Shown: positions 1 through 10,582, counted from the stretch's first letter. The stretch is DNA of 36,716 nt from an uncultured Actinomycetes bacterium (GCA_903827945.1 CAIKKN010000027.1:1-36716), one strand, 5' to 3'. Notes: generated by a model from the letters alone, not told the origin. A program made the numbers and translations.

Positions 1-657
1 AATAATGCGTCGGATCGCTGCCAGACCGTCAGCACCATCAGTCAGTGCACCAATCGGCTCAAACCTTAAATCGCCTTGGTGCAAGTGTTCATCACCTGAT
101 GCAATATACGGGGGATTAGAGACAATCAGATCAAATCGCCCCTCAGGTGGTAGGGCTTCATACCAACTGCCTTGCCACCACTGCACGCGAGCACCGAGCT
201 GCTGGCAATTCTGTTGCGCCACGATCAGCGCCTCAATACTGACGTCGGTTGCCGTCACAACGGCCTCGGGTCGCGCCAGTGCCACACTGATGGCGACAAC
301 ACCGCTGCCCGTCCCAAGATCAAGCACAGCAGGCTGAAGTGTGTTCTGAATTGCCTGGAGCGCCACTTCAACCAGCAATTCAGTTTCAGGCCTTGGGATC
401 AATACGCCTTCGCCTACCTCTAAATCAAGATACCTAAAAGCAGCTTCCCCGATGATGTACTGTGTAGGTCTTCCTTCTAAGCGCTCATTAATAAATCCTT
501 GAAAGTCTTCGCGAATCTGGGAAGTAAATTCAATCGCTTTGGAATGTAAATCCATTCGAGTCACATGCGCTGCATGCGCTAGAAGTAATTCTGCGTCAAC
601 AGGGTTTATTTCCTTTGTTGCCAACTTTTCTTTAGCAGCGCGCAGAAGTTCTTTCAT
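1..657 (-). CDS. prmC: Peptide chain release factor N5-glutamine methyltransferase, 3' end cut by window edge
   Basis: PrmC (HemK) methylates the glutamine of the GGQ motif in release factors RF1 and RF2, using S-adenosylmethionine in the cytosol. Reading the minus strand from the ATG at 657 gives 219 residues with no stop before the window edge, so roughly the last quarter is missing. Visible are the helical N-terminal domain, RPETELLVE at about residues 89-97, the SAM-binding loop DLGTGSG at 113-119, and the family signature NPPY at 181-184, which binds the substrate glutamine. The gene lies 34 bp downstream of prfA on the same strand, so enzyme and substrate are probably co-transcribed, the usual bacterial arrangement. 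No frameshift is seen in the visible part. Confidence 0.95.
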   Translation of the reverse strand, partial: MKELLRAAKEKLATKEINPVDAELLLAHAAHVTRMDLHSKAIEFTSQIREDFQGFINERLEGRPTQYIIGEAAFRYLDLEVGEGVLIPRPETELLVEVALQAIQNTLQPAVLDLGTGSGVVAISVALARPEAVVTATDVSIEALIVAQQNCQQLGARVQWWQGSWYEALPPEGRFDLIVSNPPYIASGDEHLHQGDLRFEPIGALTDGADGLAAIRRII

Positions 658-691
658 ATTTCTTCAATATTTCTTTGATTGCCTGTAAAGG

Positions 692-1780
692 TTATTCGCT
701 CGCGAGTTTTGCAGCTTTATCTGCAGCCAATAGAGCATCAATCATGTCGTCTAACTCACCGTTCAGCACTGCATCCAAGTTATTCGCTTTGAAATTGACG
801 CGGTGATCTGAAATACGATTTTCTGGATAGTTATACGTGCGAATGCGTTCTGAGCGATCTACGGTACGAACTTGAGACTTGCGCTCAGCCATTGCTGCCG
901 CATCTGCTTGTTCTTGAGCGTGAGCCAAGAGGCGGGCACGCAAGATTCGCAGGGCGCTTTCCTTGTTTTGGAGTTGTGACTTTTCGTTCTGGCATGAAAC
1001 AACGACACCAGTTGGAATGTGGGTAATTCGGACTGCAGAGTCAGTTGTATTCACTGATTGTCCGCCAGGTCCTGATGAGCGGAAGACGTCCACTCGAAGA
1101 TCTTGTTGGCGAATCTCAATATCTACTTCATCAGCTTCTGCAAGAATCAAAACTCCGGCAGCCGATGTGTGAATTCTGCCTTGAGATTCAGTTTCTGGCA
1201 CGCGTTGAACTCGGTGGACTCCACCTTCAAATTTCAATCGTGCGTAAGGTGTTTCACCTGGCTGGGCGATTCCTTTAGATTTAATTGCCATGCTCAACTC
1301 TTTATAGCCGCCCATTTCAGAGTCGGTTGTATCAATAATTTCAGCTTTCCAATTATGCTTTTCTGCGTATCGCGTATACATGCGCAGTAAGTCGCCAACA
1401 AATAGAGCTGACTCATCGCCACCTACGCCCGCTTTAATTTCAAGGATGACGTCACGGTCTTCATTTGGATCACGTGGCAGTAGAAGTTCTTCTAATTTCT
1501 CTTCTGCCGCTTGTAGTGCTTCCTCAAGAGCCGGGATTTCACTCGCGAAAGAGGCATCTTCGGCAGCCATCTCTTTACCTGCAGCTAGATCTTCTTCTGC
1601 AGACTTGAATGCTCTGTATCCACCAATGACTGGGCCGAGTGCGGCATAACGCTTACCAAGTTGGCGGGCTTTTCCTTGGTCTCCATGAATCGAAGGATCA
1701 GCAAGATCTTTTTCTAGTTGGGCGTATTCGGTGAGGAGGGCAGGGACTTGTCCAAAGCGTTCTTTATTTTCTTTAGCCAT
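692..1780 (-). CDS. prfA: Peptide chain release factor 1
   Basis: RF1 recognises UAA and UAG in the ribosomal A site and triggers peptidyl-tRNA hydrolysis. The 362 residues match the usual family length. GGQ lies at residues 239-241 within [15 protein letters not shown], and the codon-reading P-x-T tripeptide of RF1 (here PET, 195-197) precedes GRIHTSA, which separates it from RF2, whose tripeptide is SPF. The start is supported by AAAGGAG about 9 nt upstream of the ATG. It follows rpmE on the same strand but is separated from it by a strong terminator-like hairpin, so prfA-prmC probably also has its own promoter or is reached by read-through. Confidence 0.97.
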   Translation of the reverse strand: MAKENKERFGQVPALLTEYAQLEKDLADPSIHGDQGKARQLGKRYAALGPVIGGYRAFKSAEEDLAAGKEMAAEDASFASEIPALEEALQAAEEKLEELLLPRDPNEDRDVILEIKAGVGGDESALFVGDLLRMYTRYAEKHNWKAEIIDTTDSEMGGYKELSMAIKSKGIAQPGETPYARLKFEGGVHRVQRVPETESQGRIHTSAAGVLILAEADEVDIEIRQQDLRVDVFRSSGPGGQSVNTTDSAVRITHIPTGVVVSCQNEKSQLQNKESALRILRARLLAHAQEQADAAAMAERKSQVRTVDRSERIRTYNYPENRISDHRVNFKANNLDAVLNGELDDMIDALLAADKAAKLASE

Positions 1781-1826
1781 TTATTCGCACTCCTTTCCAA
1801 AATTCTTTTGCCGTTTTATTGTGGTC

Positions 1827-1874
1827 AAAAATAAAAGAGACCCCACGCACCGCAATGGGTGCGAAGTGGGGCCT
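1827..1874 (-). terminator. Intrinsic terminator downstream of rpmE
   Basis: Read on the minus strand, AGGCCCCAC and GTGGGGTCT form a 9-bp outer stem (1866-1874 with 1838-1846). An inner GCACC/GGTGC stem extends it, and TTTTATTTTT follows. This is a textbook rho-independent terminator placed just after the rpmE stop and before prfA. Confidence 0.85.
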
Positions 1875-1885
1875 CTTAAGAAAAA

Positions 1886-2158
1886 CTACTTGAGAACTTG
1901 CTTGCGCTTTACTGGCGCCTTCTCTGCTTTTGGAGCTGCTGCTTGAGCTGCTGCTGTCTTTGCTTGACGAGCTTCGAATGCTGCAACACGGCCGCCGGTA
2001 TCTAGGATACGTTGCTTGCCTGTGTAGAAAGGATGGCACTGGGAGCACACTTCAACGTAAATAGATCCGGAAGTCTTTGTGCTGCGAGTTGTGAATACTT
2101 CGCCGCAACCACAAGTAACGGTGGTCTCAACGTAGTCTGGGTGAATATCGTTCTTCAT
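1886..2158 (-). CDS. rpmE: Ribosomal protein bL31
   Basis: bL31 is a small protein of the large ribosomal subunit that bridges to the 30S head. The N-terminus MKNDIHPDY is typical. Zinc-type cysteines are present as C16-x-C18 and C38-x-x-C41 ([13 protein letters not shown]), so this is the zinc-binding paralogue rather than the zinc-free one. I place the start at the ATG at 2158, not at an in-frame ATG four codons upstream, because GGAG (2165-2168) sits 6 nt before it and overlaps the upstream ATG. The 90-residue length exceeds a minimal bL31 (about 70) owing to an Ala/Lys-rich C-terminal tail, which some actinobacterial versions carry. Confidence 0.96.
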   Translation of the reverse strand: MKNDIHPDYVETTVTCGCGEVFTTRSTKTSGSIYVEVCSQCHPFYTGKQRILDTGGRVAAFEARQAKTAAAQAAAPKAEKAPVKRKQVLK

Positions 2159-2223
2159 TTTTATCTCCATTTGGATTAGGCGATGCTGGGTCCGTTTCGG
2201 GTGAACCAGCTGTTGAATATTAC

Positions 2224-2244
2224 AGGCGCTCGCGAGGAGCGCCT
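2224..2244 (-). terminator. GC-rich hairpin after rho
   Basis: AGGCGCTC and GAGCGCCT form a perfect 8-bp stem around a 5-nt loop, 35 bp beyond the rho stop and upstream of rpmE. There is no clear U-run on the minus-strand side, so termination efficiency is uncertain. It could also act as an mRNA 3'-end stabiliser. Confidence 0.5.
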
Positions 2245-2278
2245 AATTCACTTTATTTTGAGTCAAATTAAGCGGGAA

Positions 2279-4000
2279 TCAGACCCCGTTGAGGGCTGAT
2301 GAACCAGGCGCCTTTTCGGCACTTGCCTCGCTACTGGTGGTGGTCTTTTGGATCTGGAGCAAGAACTCTACGTTGGACTTGGTGCCCTTCATCTTTTCAA
2401 GAAGAAGTTCAAGTGCCTGTTGTGAATCCAATGCGTGCAGAACTCGACGCAAACGCCAGACGATATTGAGCTCTTCTGTACCCATAAGGATTTCTTCCTT
2501 ACGTGTACCTGAAGCATCAACATCAACGGCTGGGAAAATACGCTTATCGGCAAATTTACGATCAAGCTTAAGTTCCATATTTCCTGTGCCCTTGAACTCT
2601 TCAAAGATAACTTCATCCATCTTTGAACCAGTTTCAACAAGAGCTGTTGCAAGAATAGTGAGCGATCCACCGTTTTCGATGTTACGTGCAGCACCGAAAA
2701 ACTTCTTTGGTGGATACAAGGCGGCTGAATCCACACCACCGGACAAAATACGTCCTGAAGCCGGAGCAGCGATGTTGTATGCACGACCAAGACGCGTAAT
2801 GGAATCGAGAAGCACAACAACGTCATGTCCAAGCTCTACAAGACGCTTTGCGCGCTCGATAGCAAGTTCAGCGACGGTGGTGTGATCATCAGCTGGGCGA
2901 TCAAAGGTTGAAGCAATAACTTCGCCCTTAACGCTGCGCTGCATATCGGTAACTTCTTCTGGACGCTCATCCACTAGAACAACCATGAGATGACACTCAG
3001 GATTGTTTGTTGTGATTGCGTTAGCAATTGCCTGAAGAACCATCGTCTTACCAGCCTTAGGAGGTGAAACGATAAGTCCGCGCTGACCCTTACCAATTGG
3101 AGCAATTAAATCGATGATGCGAGTAGTCAAAATACCTGGCTCAGTTTCAAGGCGTAGACGCTCTTGAGGGTAGAGAGGTACGAGTTTTGAGAATTCAATA
3201 CGGTTTCGTGACTCTTCAGGATCTTTACCATTCACCGTATCGAGTTTTACGAGTGCGCTAAATTTTTCTTTGCGCTCGCCCTCTTTAGGTTCACGTACTT
3301 GGCCGGTAATGACATCGCCCTTACGTAGTCCAAAACGTCGAACTTGTTGGAGACCAACATAAACATCGTCAGGACTTGGAAGGTATCCACCAGTCCGGAT
3401 AAATGCGTAGTTATCAAGGATGTCTAGCAATCCGCCTACTGGCAGGAGGATATCGTCCTCGCTAAGAACAACTTCGCGTTCATTTCTGTCGGGACGATCC
3501 CCGCGGTCACGGAAGCGATTGTTGCGATCATTTCCGCCACGATCATTTCTATTGCCTCGATCGTTACGGTCACTGCGGTCACGATTGCGACGATTGCTGC
3601 GATCATTACGGTTGCCGCGATCATTTCGATCACTGCCTTGAGAATCTGAATTTTGATTGTTGCCTGAATTATCTGGCTTATCTGAGTCATCACTCACGTC
3701 GGAGTCCTCATCTTCATTATCGTTTGAGGCGTTATTGTCAGCGCCCGATTTCTTAGAGTTGCGATTATTTCGCGCTTCTTGTTTTGCTAGGCGGCGCTCT
3801 TCTTTTTCGAGCTTTGCGGCTTCGCGGTTTGCTGCTTGCAGATCTGAAATAGATTGGACGAGAGCAGCTTTTGCCAACTTAGCAGCCCCATCAATCCCAA
3901 GAGCGGCGGCAGTCTTCTTAAGTTCAGGCAATGTGAGTGCACTGAGGTCGCCCGGGGCCTTTTCGGCTTTCACGGGGCTAGTTGTCTTCTTATCAACCAT
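2279..4000 (-). CDS. rho: Transcription termination factor Rho with long disordered insertion
   Basis: Rho is the hexameric RNA-dependent ATPase that ends transcription at C-rich unstructured RNA. The order is: a Rho-N helical domain (about 17-55), a charged low-complexity stretch (about 65-176) of Lys/Glu and then Asn, Asp, Ser, Arg and Gly repeats such as NDRGNRNDR, the OB-fold RNA-binding domain (about 180-260), and the ATPase core with P-loop PPKAGKT at 313-319 and [11 protein letters not shown] downstream. At 573 residues it is much longer than the roughly 420 of E. coli Rho; the insertion accounts for this, and such insertions are common in actinobacterial Rho. The 184-bp upstream gap separates it from thrB; no strong Shine-Dalgarno is seen near the ATG. 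Confidence 0.97.
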   Translation of the reverse strand: MVDKKTTSPVKAEKAPGDLSALTLPELKKTAAALGIDGAAKLAKAALVQSISDLQAANREAAKLEKEERRLAKQEARNNRNSKKSGADNNASNDNEDEDSDVSDDSDKPDNSGNNQNSDSQGSDRNDRGNRNDRSNRRNRDRSDRNDRGNRNDRGGNDRNNRFRDRGDRPDRNEREVVLSEDDILLPVGGLLDILDNYAFIRTGGYLPSPDDVYVGLQQVRRFGLRKGDVITGQVREPKEGERKEKFSALVKLDTVNGKDPEESRNRIEFSKLVPLYPQERLRLETEPGILTTRIIDLIAPIGKGQRGLIVSPPKAGKTMVLQAIANAITTNNPECHLMVVLVDERPEEVTDMQRSVKGEVIASTFDRPADDHTTVAELAIERAKRLVELGHDVVVLLDSITRLGRAYNIAAPASGRILSGGVDSAALYPPKKFFGAARNIENGGSLTILATALVETGSKMDEVIFEEFKGTGNMELKLDRKFADKRIFPAVDVDASGTRKEEILMGTEELNIVWRLRRVLHALDSQQALELLLEKMKGTKSNVEFLLQIQKTTTSSEASAEKAPGSSALNGV

Positions 4001-4109
4001 GTACTTTGGTTTTACCTTTGTTAGTTATTCGTTTATTTGTATTTAGTGCCTGACTCTGCACACAGAGTTTTACCCACTTTGTAAAGTGATTGTTGGCTTT
4101 TTAGACCGG

Positions 4110-4134
4110 CTCTAAACGGTGAAAAGTTTTAGAG
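4110..4134. terminator. Inverted repeat between thrB and rho
   Basis: CTCTAAAC and GTTTTAGAG can pair with one bulge around an 8-nt A-rich loop, about 50 bp after the thrB stop. There is no convincing U-tract on the minus strand, so it is at best a weak terminator for the threonine operon. The rest of the 4001-4184 gap shows no open reading frame with coding character and must hold the rho promoter, which I could not place. Confidence 0.3.
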
Positions 4135-4184
4135 GATTGTGGTCTCGCCTTCAGACAGGAGAAACCTAACACAATTTTGAGGGC

Positions 4185-5132
4185 TTATGCCACTCCCTGA
4201 GCGGAAATTGCCAATTTCTTAGCGGTAAATCCCGCCCCTGCAGCGTGAATGATGTCATCCGCATCCAGGTCGCTTCCTGTGTGAAGTACGAGAACGCTCG
4301 GGCCTGCGCCAGAAATTGTGGCTGCAACACCAGCTGCGCGAAGCTTTTTCAAGAGCGCTGCAGATTTTGGCATTGCCTCTGCTCTGTAGCCCTGATGTAA
4401 ATGATCTTCAGTTGCAGCGAAAAGTAAATCTGGTCGATGGGAAAGTGCATGAACCAACAACGCAACGCGTGAAGTGTTTGCAACAGCATCTTTGTGAGGA
4501 ATTGATTCAGGCAATAGCTTTCGAGCTTTACTTGTTGCTAGGTGATTTTCAGGAATGAATACAATTGCTTTAATGCGCTCATCTACATGAATTTTTACCG
4601 CACGGCCCACAGATTTCTCACTGGCATGCTCGTTCAAATTTTCCATCCACGCAACAGTTGCGCCACCAAAGTATGCCGCGGCGACGTTATCTGGATGTCC
4701 TTCTAATTCAGTTGCGAGAGCTATGACATCTTCATCCGTTAATAATTCATCCCCGCCCAGTACTAGGGCACGCGCAAGTGAAAGTCCGCCAATAATCGCC
4801 GATGAGGATGAACCAAGTCCACGACCATGAGGTGTTACGTTAAGAGCTCGAAGGGCAATACCCGTGGGCTTTGCTCCCATAAATTCAAAACCTTTTAGCA
4901 TCGCTTTAATAACTAAGTTGTTCTTATCTTTCTTAAAGCCTGCATCATCAGATCCTTCACCAGTGACATCAACATCAAATGTTGCATCATCGAGTATTTG
5001 CGCCGCGTAGTGATCACGCATATCAAGAGCAATACAAAGTGAATCAAAGCCTGGACCAATGTTTGCGCTGGACGCTGGTACAGATACCTGCGCCATTGTT
5101 GCTCGAAAAGTGACTCGATTCATGGATGCCAT
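4185..5132 (-). CDS. thrB: Homoserine kinase
   Basis: ThrB phosphorylates L-homoserine with ATP, the step before threonine synthase. It is a GHMP-kinase protein of 315 residues, close to the family length. The N-terminal VSVPASSANIGPGFDSL block and the ATP-binding loop PHGRGLGSSSS (about 101-111) are clear, and the C-terminal GHMP motif appears as ISGAGPSVLVL. It is the last gene of the argS-lysA-hom-thrC-thrB series, 15 bp after the thrC stop. Two other in-frame ATGs lie at codons 4 and 13; neither choice affects the conserved core, so the exact start is uncertain. Confidence 0.95.
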   Translation of the reverse strand: MASMNRVTFRATMAQVSVPASSANIGPGFDSLCIALDMRDHYAAQILDDATFDVDVTGEGSDDAGFKKDKNNLVIKAMLKGFEFMGAKPTGIALRALNVTPHGRGLGSSSSAIIGGLSLARALVLGGDELLTDEDVIALATELEGHPDNVAAAYFGGATVAWMENLNEHASEKSVGRAVKIHVDERIKAIVFIPENHLATSKARKLLPESIPHKDAVANTSRVALLVHALSHRPDLLFAATEDHLHQGYRAEAMPKSAALLKKLRAAGVAATISGAGPSVLVLHTGSDLDADDIIHAAGAGFTAKKLAISAQGVA

Positions 5133-5147
5133 TTTGCGCCCGCTACC

Positions 5148-6203
5148 TTATAAACCCATCGCTGCGGCAGCAGCTTTAACATCGACCGGAATTACTGTTG
5201 GGGCCGCTGCGTTATCAAGAACCCAACCGACATCCTTAAGTCCATTACCTGTAACAGTAATAACGATTGTTTTATCCTTTGGAAGTTTTCCTTCAGCCTT
5301 CTTCTTGAACAAACCTGCAATTCCGGCAGCAGAAGATGGCTCAACAAATACGCCTTCTTTTCCTGCGACTAAACGATATGCCTCTAAAATTTCATCATCG
5401 GTCACTGAATCAATGAGCCCACCTGAAACATCGCGAGCTTCGACTGCTTGTGCCCAAGAGGCTGGATTTCCGATTCGAATTGCAGTTGCAATCGTCTCTG
5501 GATTTTCTACAATCTTGTTATTCACAATTGGCGCAGCGCCTTCGGCTTGAAATCCCCACATCTGCGGAAGCTTTGTTGAGAGCTTGTCTGCGTAATACTC
5601 CTTATAGCCCTTCCAATATGCGGTGATATTTCCTGCATTTCCGACAGGGAGAATGTGCATATCTGGAGCATCGCCAAGAAGGTCTACGACTTCAAAAGCT
5701 GCTGTCTTTTGGCCCTCAATACGAAATGGATTTACAGAGTTAACTAGGGAAATTGGATAATCATTTGAAAGATCGCGAGCAAGATTCAAACAATCATCGA
5801 AGTTTCCATCAACTTGTAACAAGCGAGCACCGTGGGCAATAGCTTGAGCAAGTTTGCCCATTGCAATTTTTCCTTGCGGGACAAGGACAACAGGAAGCAT
5901 TCCAGCCTTTGTTGCATAAGCAGCAGCGGATGCCGATGTGTTACCCGTAGATGCACAGATAACAGCTTTTGCACCATCTTCTGCTGCCTTGGACATTGCC
6001 ATAGTCATTCCGCGATCTTTAAATGATCCAGTCGGATTAGCACCTTCAACTTTAAGCCAGATGTTATTTCCAAGCATCTCCGAAAGAACACATGCGTACA
6101 CAAGAGGCGTTCCACCTTCGCGAAGGGTAATGACAGGCGTCTTCTCACTTACCGGCAGGCGATCGCGATACTCATCGATTACCCCGCGCCACTGATGTGC
6201 CAT
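5148..6203 (-). CDS. thrC: Threonine synthase
   Basis: ThrC converts O-phospho-L-homoserine to L-threonine with pyridoxal 5'-phosphate. The lysine that carries PLP is K62 in GSFKDRGM, followed by the phosphate-binding glycine-rich region [13 protein letters not shown]. At 351 residues it is the short class of threonine synthase found in actinobacteria and plants' relatives, not the roughly 430-residue E. coli form. Its ATG overlaps the hom stop by one base (TAATG), which indicates translational coupling within the operon. Confidence 0.96.
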   Translation of the reverse strand: MAHQWRGVIDEYRDRLPVSEKTPVITLREGGTPLVYACVLSEMLGNNIWLKVEGANPTGSFKDRGMTMAMSKAAEDGAKAVICASTGNTSASAAAYATKAGMLPVVLVPQGKIAMGKLAQAIAHGARLLQVDGNFDDCLNLARDLSNDYPISLVNSVNPFRIEGQKTAAFEVVDLLGDAPDMHILPVGNAGNITAYWKGYKEYYADKLSTKLPQMWGFQAEGAAPIVNNKIVENPETIATAIRIGNPASWAQAVEARDVSGGLIDSVTDDEILEAYRLVAGKEGVFVEPSSAAGIAGLFKKKAEGKLPKDKTIVITVTGNGLKDVGWVLDNAAAPTVIPVDVKAAAAAMGL

Positions 6204-7504
6204 TAGGAAGGTAGCCCCTCTACTCGAATCACACTTGCAATTCGCTTTACGAATTCCAAACCGTTTAGTTCTTTGACCGTGTTGGCAAGCGACTCTTCTG
6301 TCGCAAGATGTGTAGTAACTGTCAGCTCGGCCGCATCTTCATGGCCGGTCTGACGCACAGTGGAGATTGAAACATTATTGGCTGCAAAAGTATTTGCAAC
6401 ACCAGCTAGAACGCCGGGACGATCCAGCACATCAAGGCGAATCAAATAACGAGTATGAGTAGTGCCGATATCTGCGATAGAAAGAGTTGCGTAATCAGTT
6501 GTTGCCGGGGCCGTGCGACCATCAATCAAATTACGGGCGATTGCCACAAGATCACCAAGTACTGCAGATGCGGTTGGAACCCCGCCGGCTCCGCGACCAT
6601 AGAACATCAATTCACCAGCGGCCTCGGCTTCGACAAAAACAGCGTTAAATGCGCCGCGCACAGATGCCAGCGGATGTGTATTTGGCAATAGTGTTGGGTG
6701 AACGCGCACTGACAATTTTTCATCGTCAATATTCTCGGCAATCGCTAGAAGCTTGATGACCATACCCATATCTTTTGCGATCGCAATATCGCGTGAAGAA
6801 AGTTTTGTGATTCCTTCGCGGTATACATCTGCATCCGTCACCGTATGGTGGAAAGCCAATGTAGCCAAGATTGCAGCTTTTGCCGCCGCATCAAATCCTT
6901 CAACATCAGCTGTTGGATCCGCCTCTGCAAAACCAAGTGCTTGAGCTTCCTTCAAGGCGATATCGAAATCCGCGCCAGTTTCAAACATCTTGGTCAAAAT
7001 GAAGTTTGTCGTGCCATTTACAATTCCCATTATCTTTGTGACATAGTCACCGACAAGTGATTCAGAGAGCGGGCGAATAATTGGAATTGCGCCAGCAACG
7101 GCAGCTTCATAATAAAAATCAACATCGTGCTTATCAGAAGCAGTTTCTAGTTCATCGCCGTGGCGAGCAAGGAGAGCTTTGTTCGCTGTTATGACGGCCT
7201 TGCCATTGTTGAGAGATTTCAAAAGGTATTCATGGGCAGGCTCAATGCCACCTATTAATTCGATAATCACATCAATTTCCGGATCGTTGACCACTGAAAG
7301 CGCATCTGAAGTGAAAAGGTTTTTATCGATTCCGGGACGAGGGACGTTTACGTCGCGAACAGCAATCTTCTTAATAACAAGGTTTGCACCTGAGCGTGCT
7401 TTAAAGTCGATGCGGCTCTCAGCCAGCAATCGAACTACTTCTGAGCCCACAACACCGCAGCCCAAAAGGCCGACATACAGGGTGTCTTTATCTAATTTAG
7501 GCAT
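6203..7504 (-). CDS. hom: Homoserine dehydrogenase with ACT domain
   Basis: Hom reduces aspartate semialdehyde to homoserine with NAD(P)H at the branch point to threonine and methionine. The Rossmann motif [13 protein letters not shown] is at about 12-24, the catalytic-domain signature around [12 protein letters not shown] follows, and the last 80 residues form an ACT domain ([19 protein letters not shown]), the usual site of threonine feedback inhibition. The length of 433 is normal for Gram-positive Hom without a fused aspartokinase. It lies 21 bp after lysA and overlaps thrC by one base. Confidence 0.97.
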   Translation of the reverse strand: MPKLDKDTLYVGLLGCGVVGSEVVRLLAESRIDFKARSGANLVIKKIAVRDVNVPRPGIDKNLFTSDALSVVNDPEIDVIIELIGGIEPAHEYLLKSLNNGKAVITANKALLARHGDELETASDKHDVDFYYEAAVAGAIPIIRPLSESLVGDYVTKIMGIVNGTTNFILTKMFETGADFDIALKEAQALGFAEADPTADVEGFDAAAKAAILATLAFHHTVTDADVYREGITKLSSRDIAIAKDMGMVIKLLAIAENIDDEKLSVRVHPTLLPNTHPLASVRGAFNAVFVEAEAAGELMFYGRGAGGVPTASAVLGDLVAIARNLIDGRTAPATTDYATLSIADIGTTHTRYLIRLDVLDRPGVLAGVANTFAANNVSISTVRQTGHEDAAELTVTTHLATEESLANTVKELNGLEFVKRIASVIRVEGLPS

Positions 7505-7525
7505 GGCTGAATTATCGCAAACTTA

Positions 7526-8851
7526 TTAGATATCTAGCGCCAATAAATCGGCTTCGGTCTCACGGCGCACAATTATGCGTGCATTTCCATCAATAACTGC
7601 AATAACCGCTGGTCTTGTGAGGTGGTTGTAGTTGCTAGCCATCTGGCGGCCATAGGCACCAGTTACTGGGACAGCCAAAATATCTCCCGGCGCAATATCT
7701 TCGGGTAATTGGATCTCGCGGATGATGATGTCGCCAGATTCGCAATGCTTTCCAACAATTCGACTCGATACATTGTGCGAAGTTGAAATTCGATTTGCGA
7801 GCACGGCATGATATTTCGCATCATAAAGTGCTGGGCGCATATTGTCCGTAAAGCCGCCATCCACCGCGATGTAGCGACGGGTGTCTCCACCATCAAGCTC
7901 AATGTTCTTAGTCGTTCCAACCGTATACAAAGTTGTTGTGGTTGGTCCTGCAATCGCACGACCCGGCTCAATAGAAATATGAGGAATTCGAATTCCCACA
8001 TTCCCACATTCACGAGTGACAATGCTCGCTAACTCACCAAGTACTGAATCAGCATTTACTGATTCTTCACCGGGAAGATATGCAACGCCGAAGCCACCAC
8101 CAAGATCAAGTTCTGGAAGTTCATCTGAGTAATGATCGCGGAATTTTGCAAGCAGGCTAATTACTCTTTCAGCAGCAACTCCAAATCCTGCTGCATCAAA
8201 TATTTGAGAACCAATATGTGAATGCAGTCCAACTAATTTAAGAGATTTTTCTGATTCGATTTCTTCAATTGCTTTCCATGCCGCACCTGAGGCAAGTGAG
8301 AATCCGAACTTCACATCTTCGTGGGCTGTTGCGATAAATTCGTGGGTGTGGGCTTCAATCCCCGGCGTAACTCGAATAAAGACTTTTTGAATCTTCTTGT
8401 GCGAAGCCGCGATACGAGCTACTCGCTCGATCTCATGAAAAGAGTCAACAACAATCGCGCCAACACCGGCGAGAACGGCCTTTTCAATCTCAGCTTCGCT
8501 CTTATTGTTGCCATGTACTTGAATGCGCTCGGCTGGGAAATTCACGGCGAGAGCGACTGCTAGCTCTCCCCCGCTTGCGACATCGATGCCGATTCCAACG
8601 CTATCAATCCAGCGGGCAATTTCTTTATTGAGAAAAGCCTTACTTGCGTAATAAACATTCCCGGCATGACTTCCAAAGTGCTTATCTAAGGCAGTCTTAA
8701 ATGAAATTGCCCTGGATTTGAAATCTGCTTCGTCAACAACAAAAAGCGGTGAACCAAAATCTCTAATAAGGGTGTCGGCGCTAACGCCTGCAATTGAAAG
8801 TTCTGAATCAAAAGATGCGTTTGCGGAGAAAATCTCAGGATTAAAGGACAT
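7526..8851 (-). CDS. lysA: Diaminopimelate decarboxylase
   Basis: LysA decarboxylates meso-diaminopimelate to L-lysine, the last lysine step, with PLP. The PLP lysine is K71 in YYASKAF; the glycine-rich loop LGGGFGVAY, EPGRAI and CESGD (which contributes the partner subunit's active-site Cys) are present. The 441 residues match the family, with the N-terminal extension usual in actinobacteria. AAAGGA is placed 9-10 nt before the ATG. It sits between argS (17 bp upstream) and hom, the classic actinobacterial argS-lysA-hom order. Confidence 0.97.
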   Translation of the reverse strand: MSFNPEIFSANASFDSELSIAGVSADTLIRDFGSPLFVVDEADFKSRAISFKTALDKHFGSHAGNVYYASKAFLNKEIARWIDSVGIGIDVASGGELAVALAVNFPAERIQVHGNNKSEAEIEKAVLAGVGAIVVDSFHEIERVARIAASHKKIQKVFIRVTPGIEAHTHEFIATAHEDVKFGFSLASGAAWKAIEEIESEKSLKLVGLHSHIGSQIFDAAGFGVAAERVISLLAKFRDHYSDELPELDLGGGFGVAYLPGEESVNADSVLGELASIVTRECGNVGIRIPHISIEPGRAIAGPTTTTLYTVGTTKNIELDGGDTRRYIAVDGGFTDNMRPALYDAKYHAVLANRISTSHNVSSRIVGKHCESGDIIIREIQLPEDIAPGDILAVPVTGAYGRQMASNYNHLTRPAVIAVIDGNARIIVRRETEADLLALDI

Positions 8852-8868
8852 GTGAATTAAGTCCTTTC

Positions 8869-10569
8869 TTACATCTTCTCGGGTGCACTTACACCCAACA
8901 AGGTTAACGAATTAGCGATGACCTGCGCTGTTGATTTACATAAGGTCGCACGTGCTGCGTGTAAATCTGTTGGGGTCTCATCACCCATTGGCAGAACTCG
9001 GCAATCAGCGTAAAAACCGTGATAAAGCCCAGCAAGTTCTTCGGCATAACGAGCAATTCTGTGTGGTTCACGAAGTTCGGCCGCGCCAGCAACGATTCGA
9101 GGAAATTCGCCAAGCGCGCCAATAAGTTCGCGTTCACGCTCGTGCACCAATAACTCTGGATGAATGTGATCAACTCCAAAAGGAATATTCAAATCGGTCG
9201 CATTTCGCAGAACGGCGCAAATACGTGCATGGGCATATTGCACATAATAAACAGGGTTTTCATTTGTTCGAGTGCGAAGCAAATCAACATCCATCACCAT
9301 TGGGGTATCAACTGGATAACGTATCAATGTATATCGGGCGGCATCGACGCCAACCTTTTCCACTAATTCTTCAAGAGTGATAATTGTTCCCGCGCGCTTT
9401 GAAAGTTTAACTTCCTCGCCATTTTCCATAATCTTTACAAGCTGCCCAATGAGAATTTCTACGTTGTAATTGGGGTCATCACCTGCGCAAGCCGCCAAGG
9501 CCTTCAACCGCCCAACATAGCCGTGATGATCAGCTCCGAGCATGTAGAAGCAAATGTCATAACCACGCTCACGCTTTGAAATGTAATAAGCAGAATCCGA
9601 TGCAAAATACGCATGCGAGCCATTGCTCTTAATCATCACGCGATCTTTATCGTCACCAAAGTCTGTTGTGCGAAGCCACGTCGCACCATCTTGAATAAAG
9701 ACATGTCCGTGAGCCACAAGTGTTTCTTGGGTATGTTTAAAGAAATCATTCTCGTACAGAGATTTTTCAGAGAACCAAACATCAAAGTGTGTGCCGAAGG
9801 CATCAAGAACGCCTTGCTGTTGTTTGAGTTGAAGTGCGTATCCACGATCTCGGAATGCAATCATTCCTTCTTCCTCGCCCAACTTCACCAAATCTGGTTC
9901 TACAGCGAGAATTTCTTTTGCAATATCTTGAATGTATGCACCGTGATAACCATCTTCAGGAGTTTGTTGACCTAAAGCGGCCGCACGAATTGATGCACCA
10001 AATTTATCCATTTGAACGCCGCGATCATTGATATAGAACTCCCGGCTCACGCGCGCGCCTGCCGCCGTCAAAACCCTTCCAAGTGCATCGCCGACAGCCG
10101 CCCACCGTGTGTGACCCAAATGCAAAGGTCCAGTTGGGTTAGCGCTAATAAATTCTAAATTAATTGAAACGCCAGCAAGGGTTGTGCCAACTCCAAATTG
10201 TGAAGCGCGATTTAATATCTCAGAAATGACAGCGCCTTGGCTCGCTCTTCCTACGGTGAAATTAATAAAACCTGGTCCTGCAATATCTATTGCATCTAAT
10301 AAAGAGGAAATCTCTTCATCTTTCTCAAGCCCGGATTTAAGGATTTCGGCAACCACGCGTGGCGCAATTGCTGCCGGTTTGGCTAGAGCGAGCGCAATGG
10401 AGGTTGCAAAATCCCCATGATCTCGGTTCTTTGGCCGATCCAATGAGATGGTTTCGGGAATGCTCACTTCCTGGGAAAGCTGACCAGTCGAAATTGCTTG
10501 ACTCAGAACACGCCGTATCCCCGCGACGATAACGTCTTGGGCCGAGGGTCCAGGTGCCTGTGTGTCCAT
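8869..10569 (-). CDS. argS: Arginyl-tRNA synthetase
   Basis: ArgS charges tRNA-Arg with arginine. It is a class I synthetase: the N-terminal Arg-tRNA-synthetase domain comes first, then HLGH at about 150-153 and the KMSKS-like loop KLSKRAGT, then the C-terminal DALR anticodon-binding domain. I start at the ATG at 10569 (MDTQAPG, 566 residues) rather than at a TTG ten codons upstream, because the only promoter-like signal, TAAACT, lies exactly 7 nt before this ATG and would make the mRNA leaderless; no Shine-Dalgarno fits either start. It heads the lysA-hom-thrC-thrB operon. Confidence 0.96.
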   Translation of the reverse strand: MDTQAPGPSAQDVIVAGIRRVLSQAISTGQLSQEVSIPETISLDRPKNRDHGDFATSIALALAKPAAIAPRVVAEILKSGLEKDEEISSLLDAIDIAGPGFINFTVGRASQGAVISEILNRASQFGVGTTLAGVSINLEFISANPTGPLHLGHTRWAAVGDALGRVLTAAGARVSREFYINDRGVQMDKFGASIRAAALGQQTPEDGYHGAYIQDIAKEILAVEPDLVKLGEEEGMIAFRDRGYALQLKQQQGVLDAFGTHFDVWFSEKSLYENDFFKHTQETLVAHGHVFIQDGATWLRTTDFGDDKDRVMIKSNGSHAYFASDSAYYISKRERGYDICFYMLGADHHGYVGRLKALAACAGDDPNYNVEILIGQLVKIMENGEEVKLSKRAGTIITLEELVEKVGVDAARYTLIRYPVDTPMVMDVDLLRTRTNENPVYYVQYAHARICAVLRNATDLNIPFGVDHIHPELLVHERERELIGALGEFPRIVAGAAELREPHRIARYAEELAGLYHGFYADCRVLPMGDETPTDLHAARATLCKSTAQVIANSLTLLGVSAPEKM

Positions 10570-10576
10570 TGACTTG

Positions 10577-10582
10577 AGTTTA
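10577..10582 (-). promoter_or_regulatory. Candidate -10 box for leaderless argS mRNA
   Basis: TAAACT on the minus strand is separated from the argS ATG by 7 nt. A -10 hexamer at this distance places the transcription start at or next to the ATG. No good -35 hexamer is seen at 16-18 bp; TTGATA occurs at 21 bp. Confidence 0.45.

Noticed and set aside
3420-3693. Arg/Ser-rich and Ile/Ala-rich frames inside rho
   Set aside because: They are shadows of the low-complexity insertion in the real rho frame.
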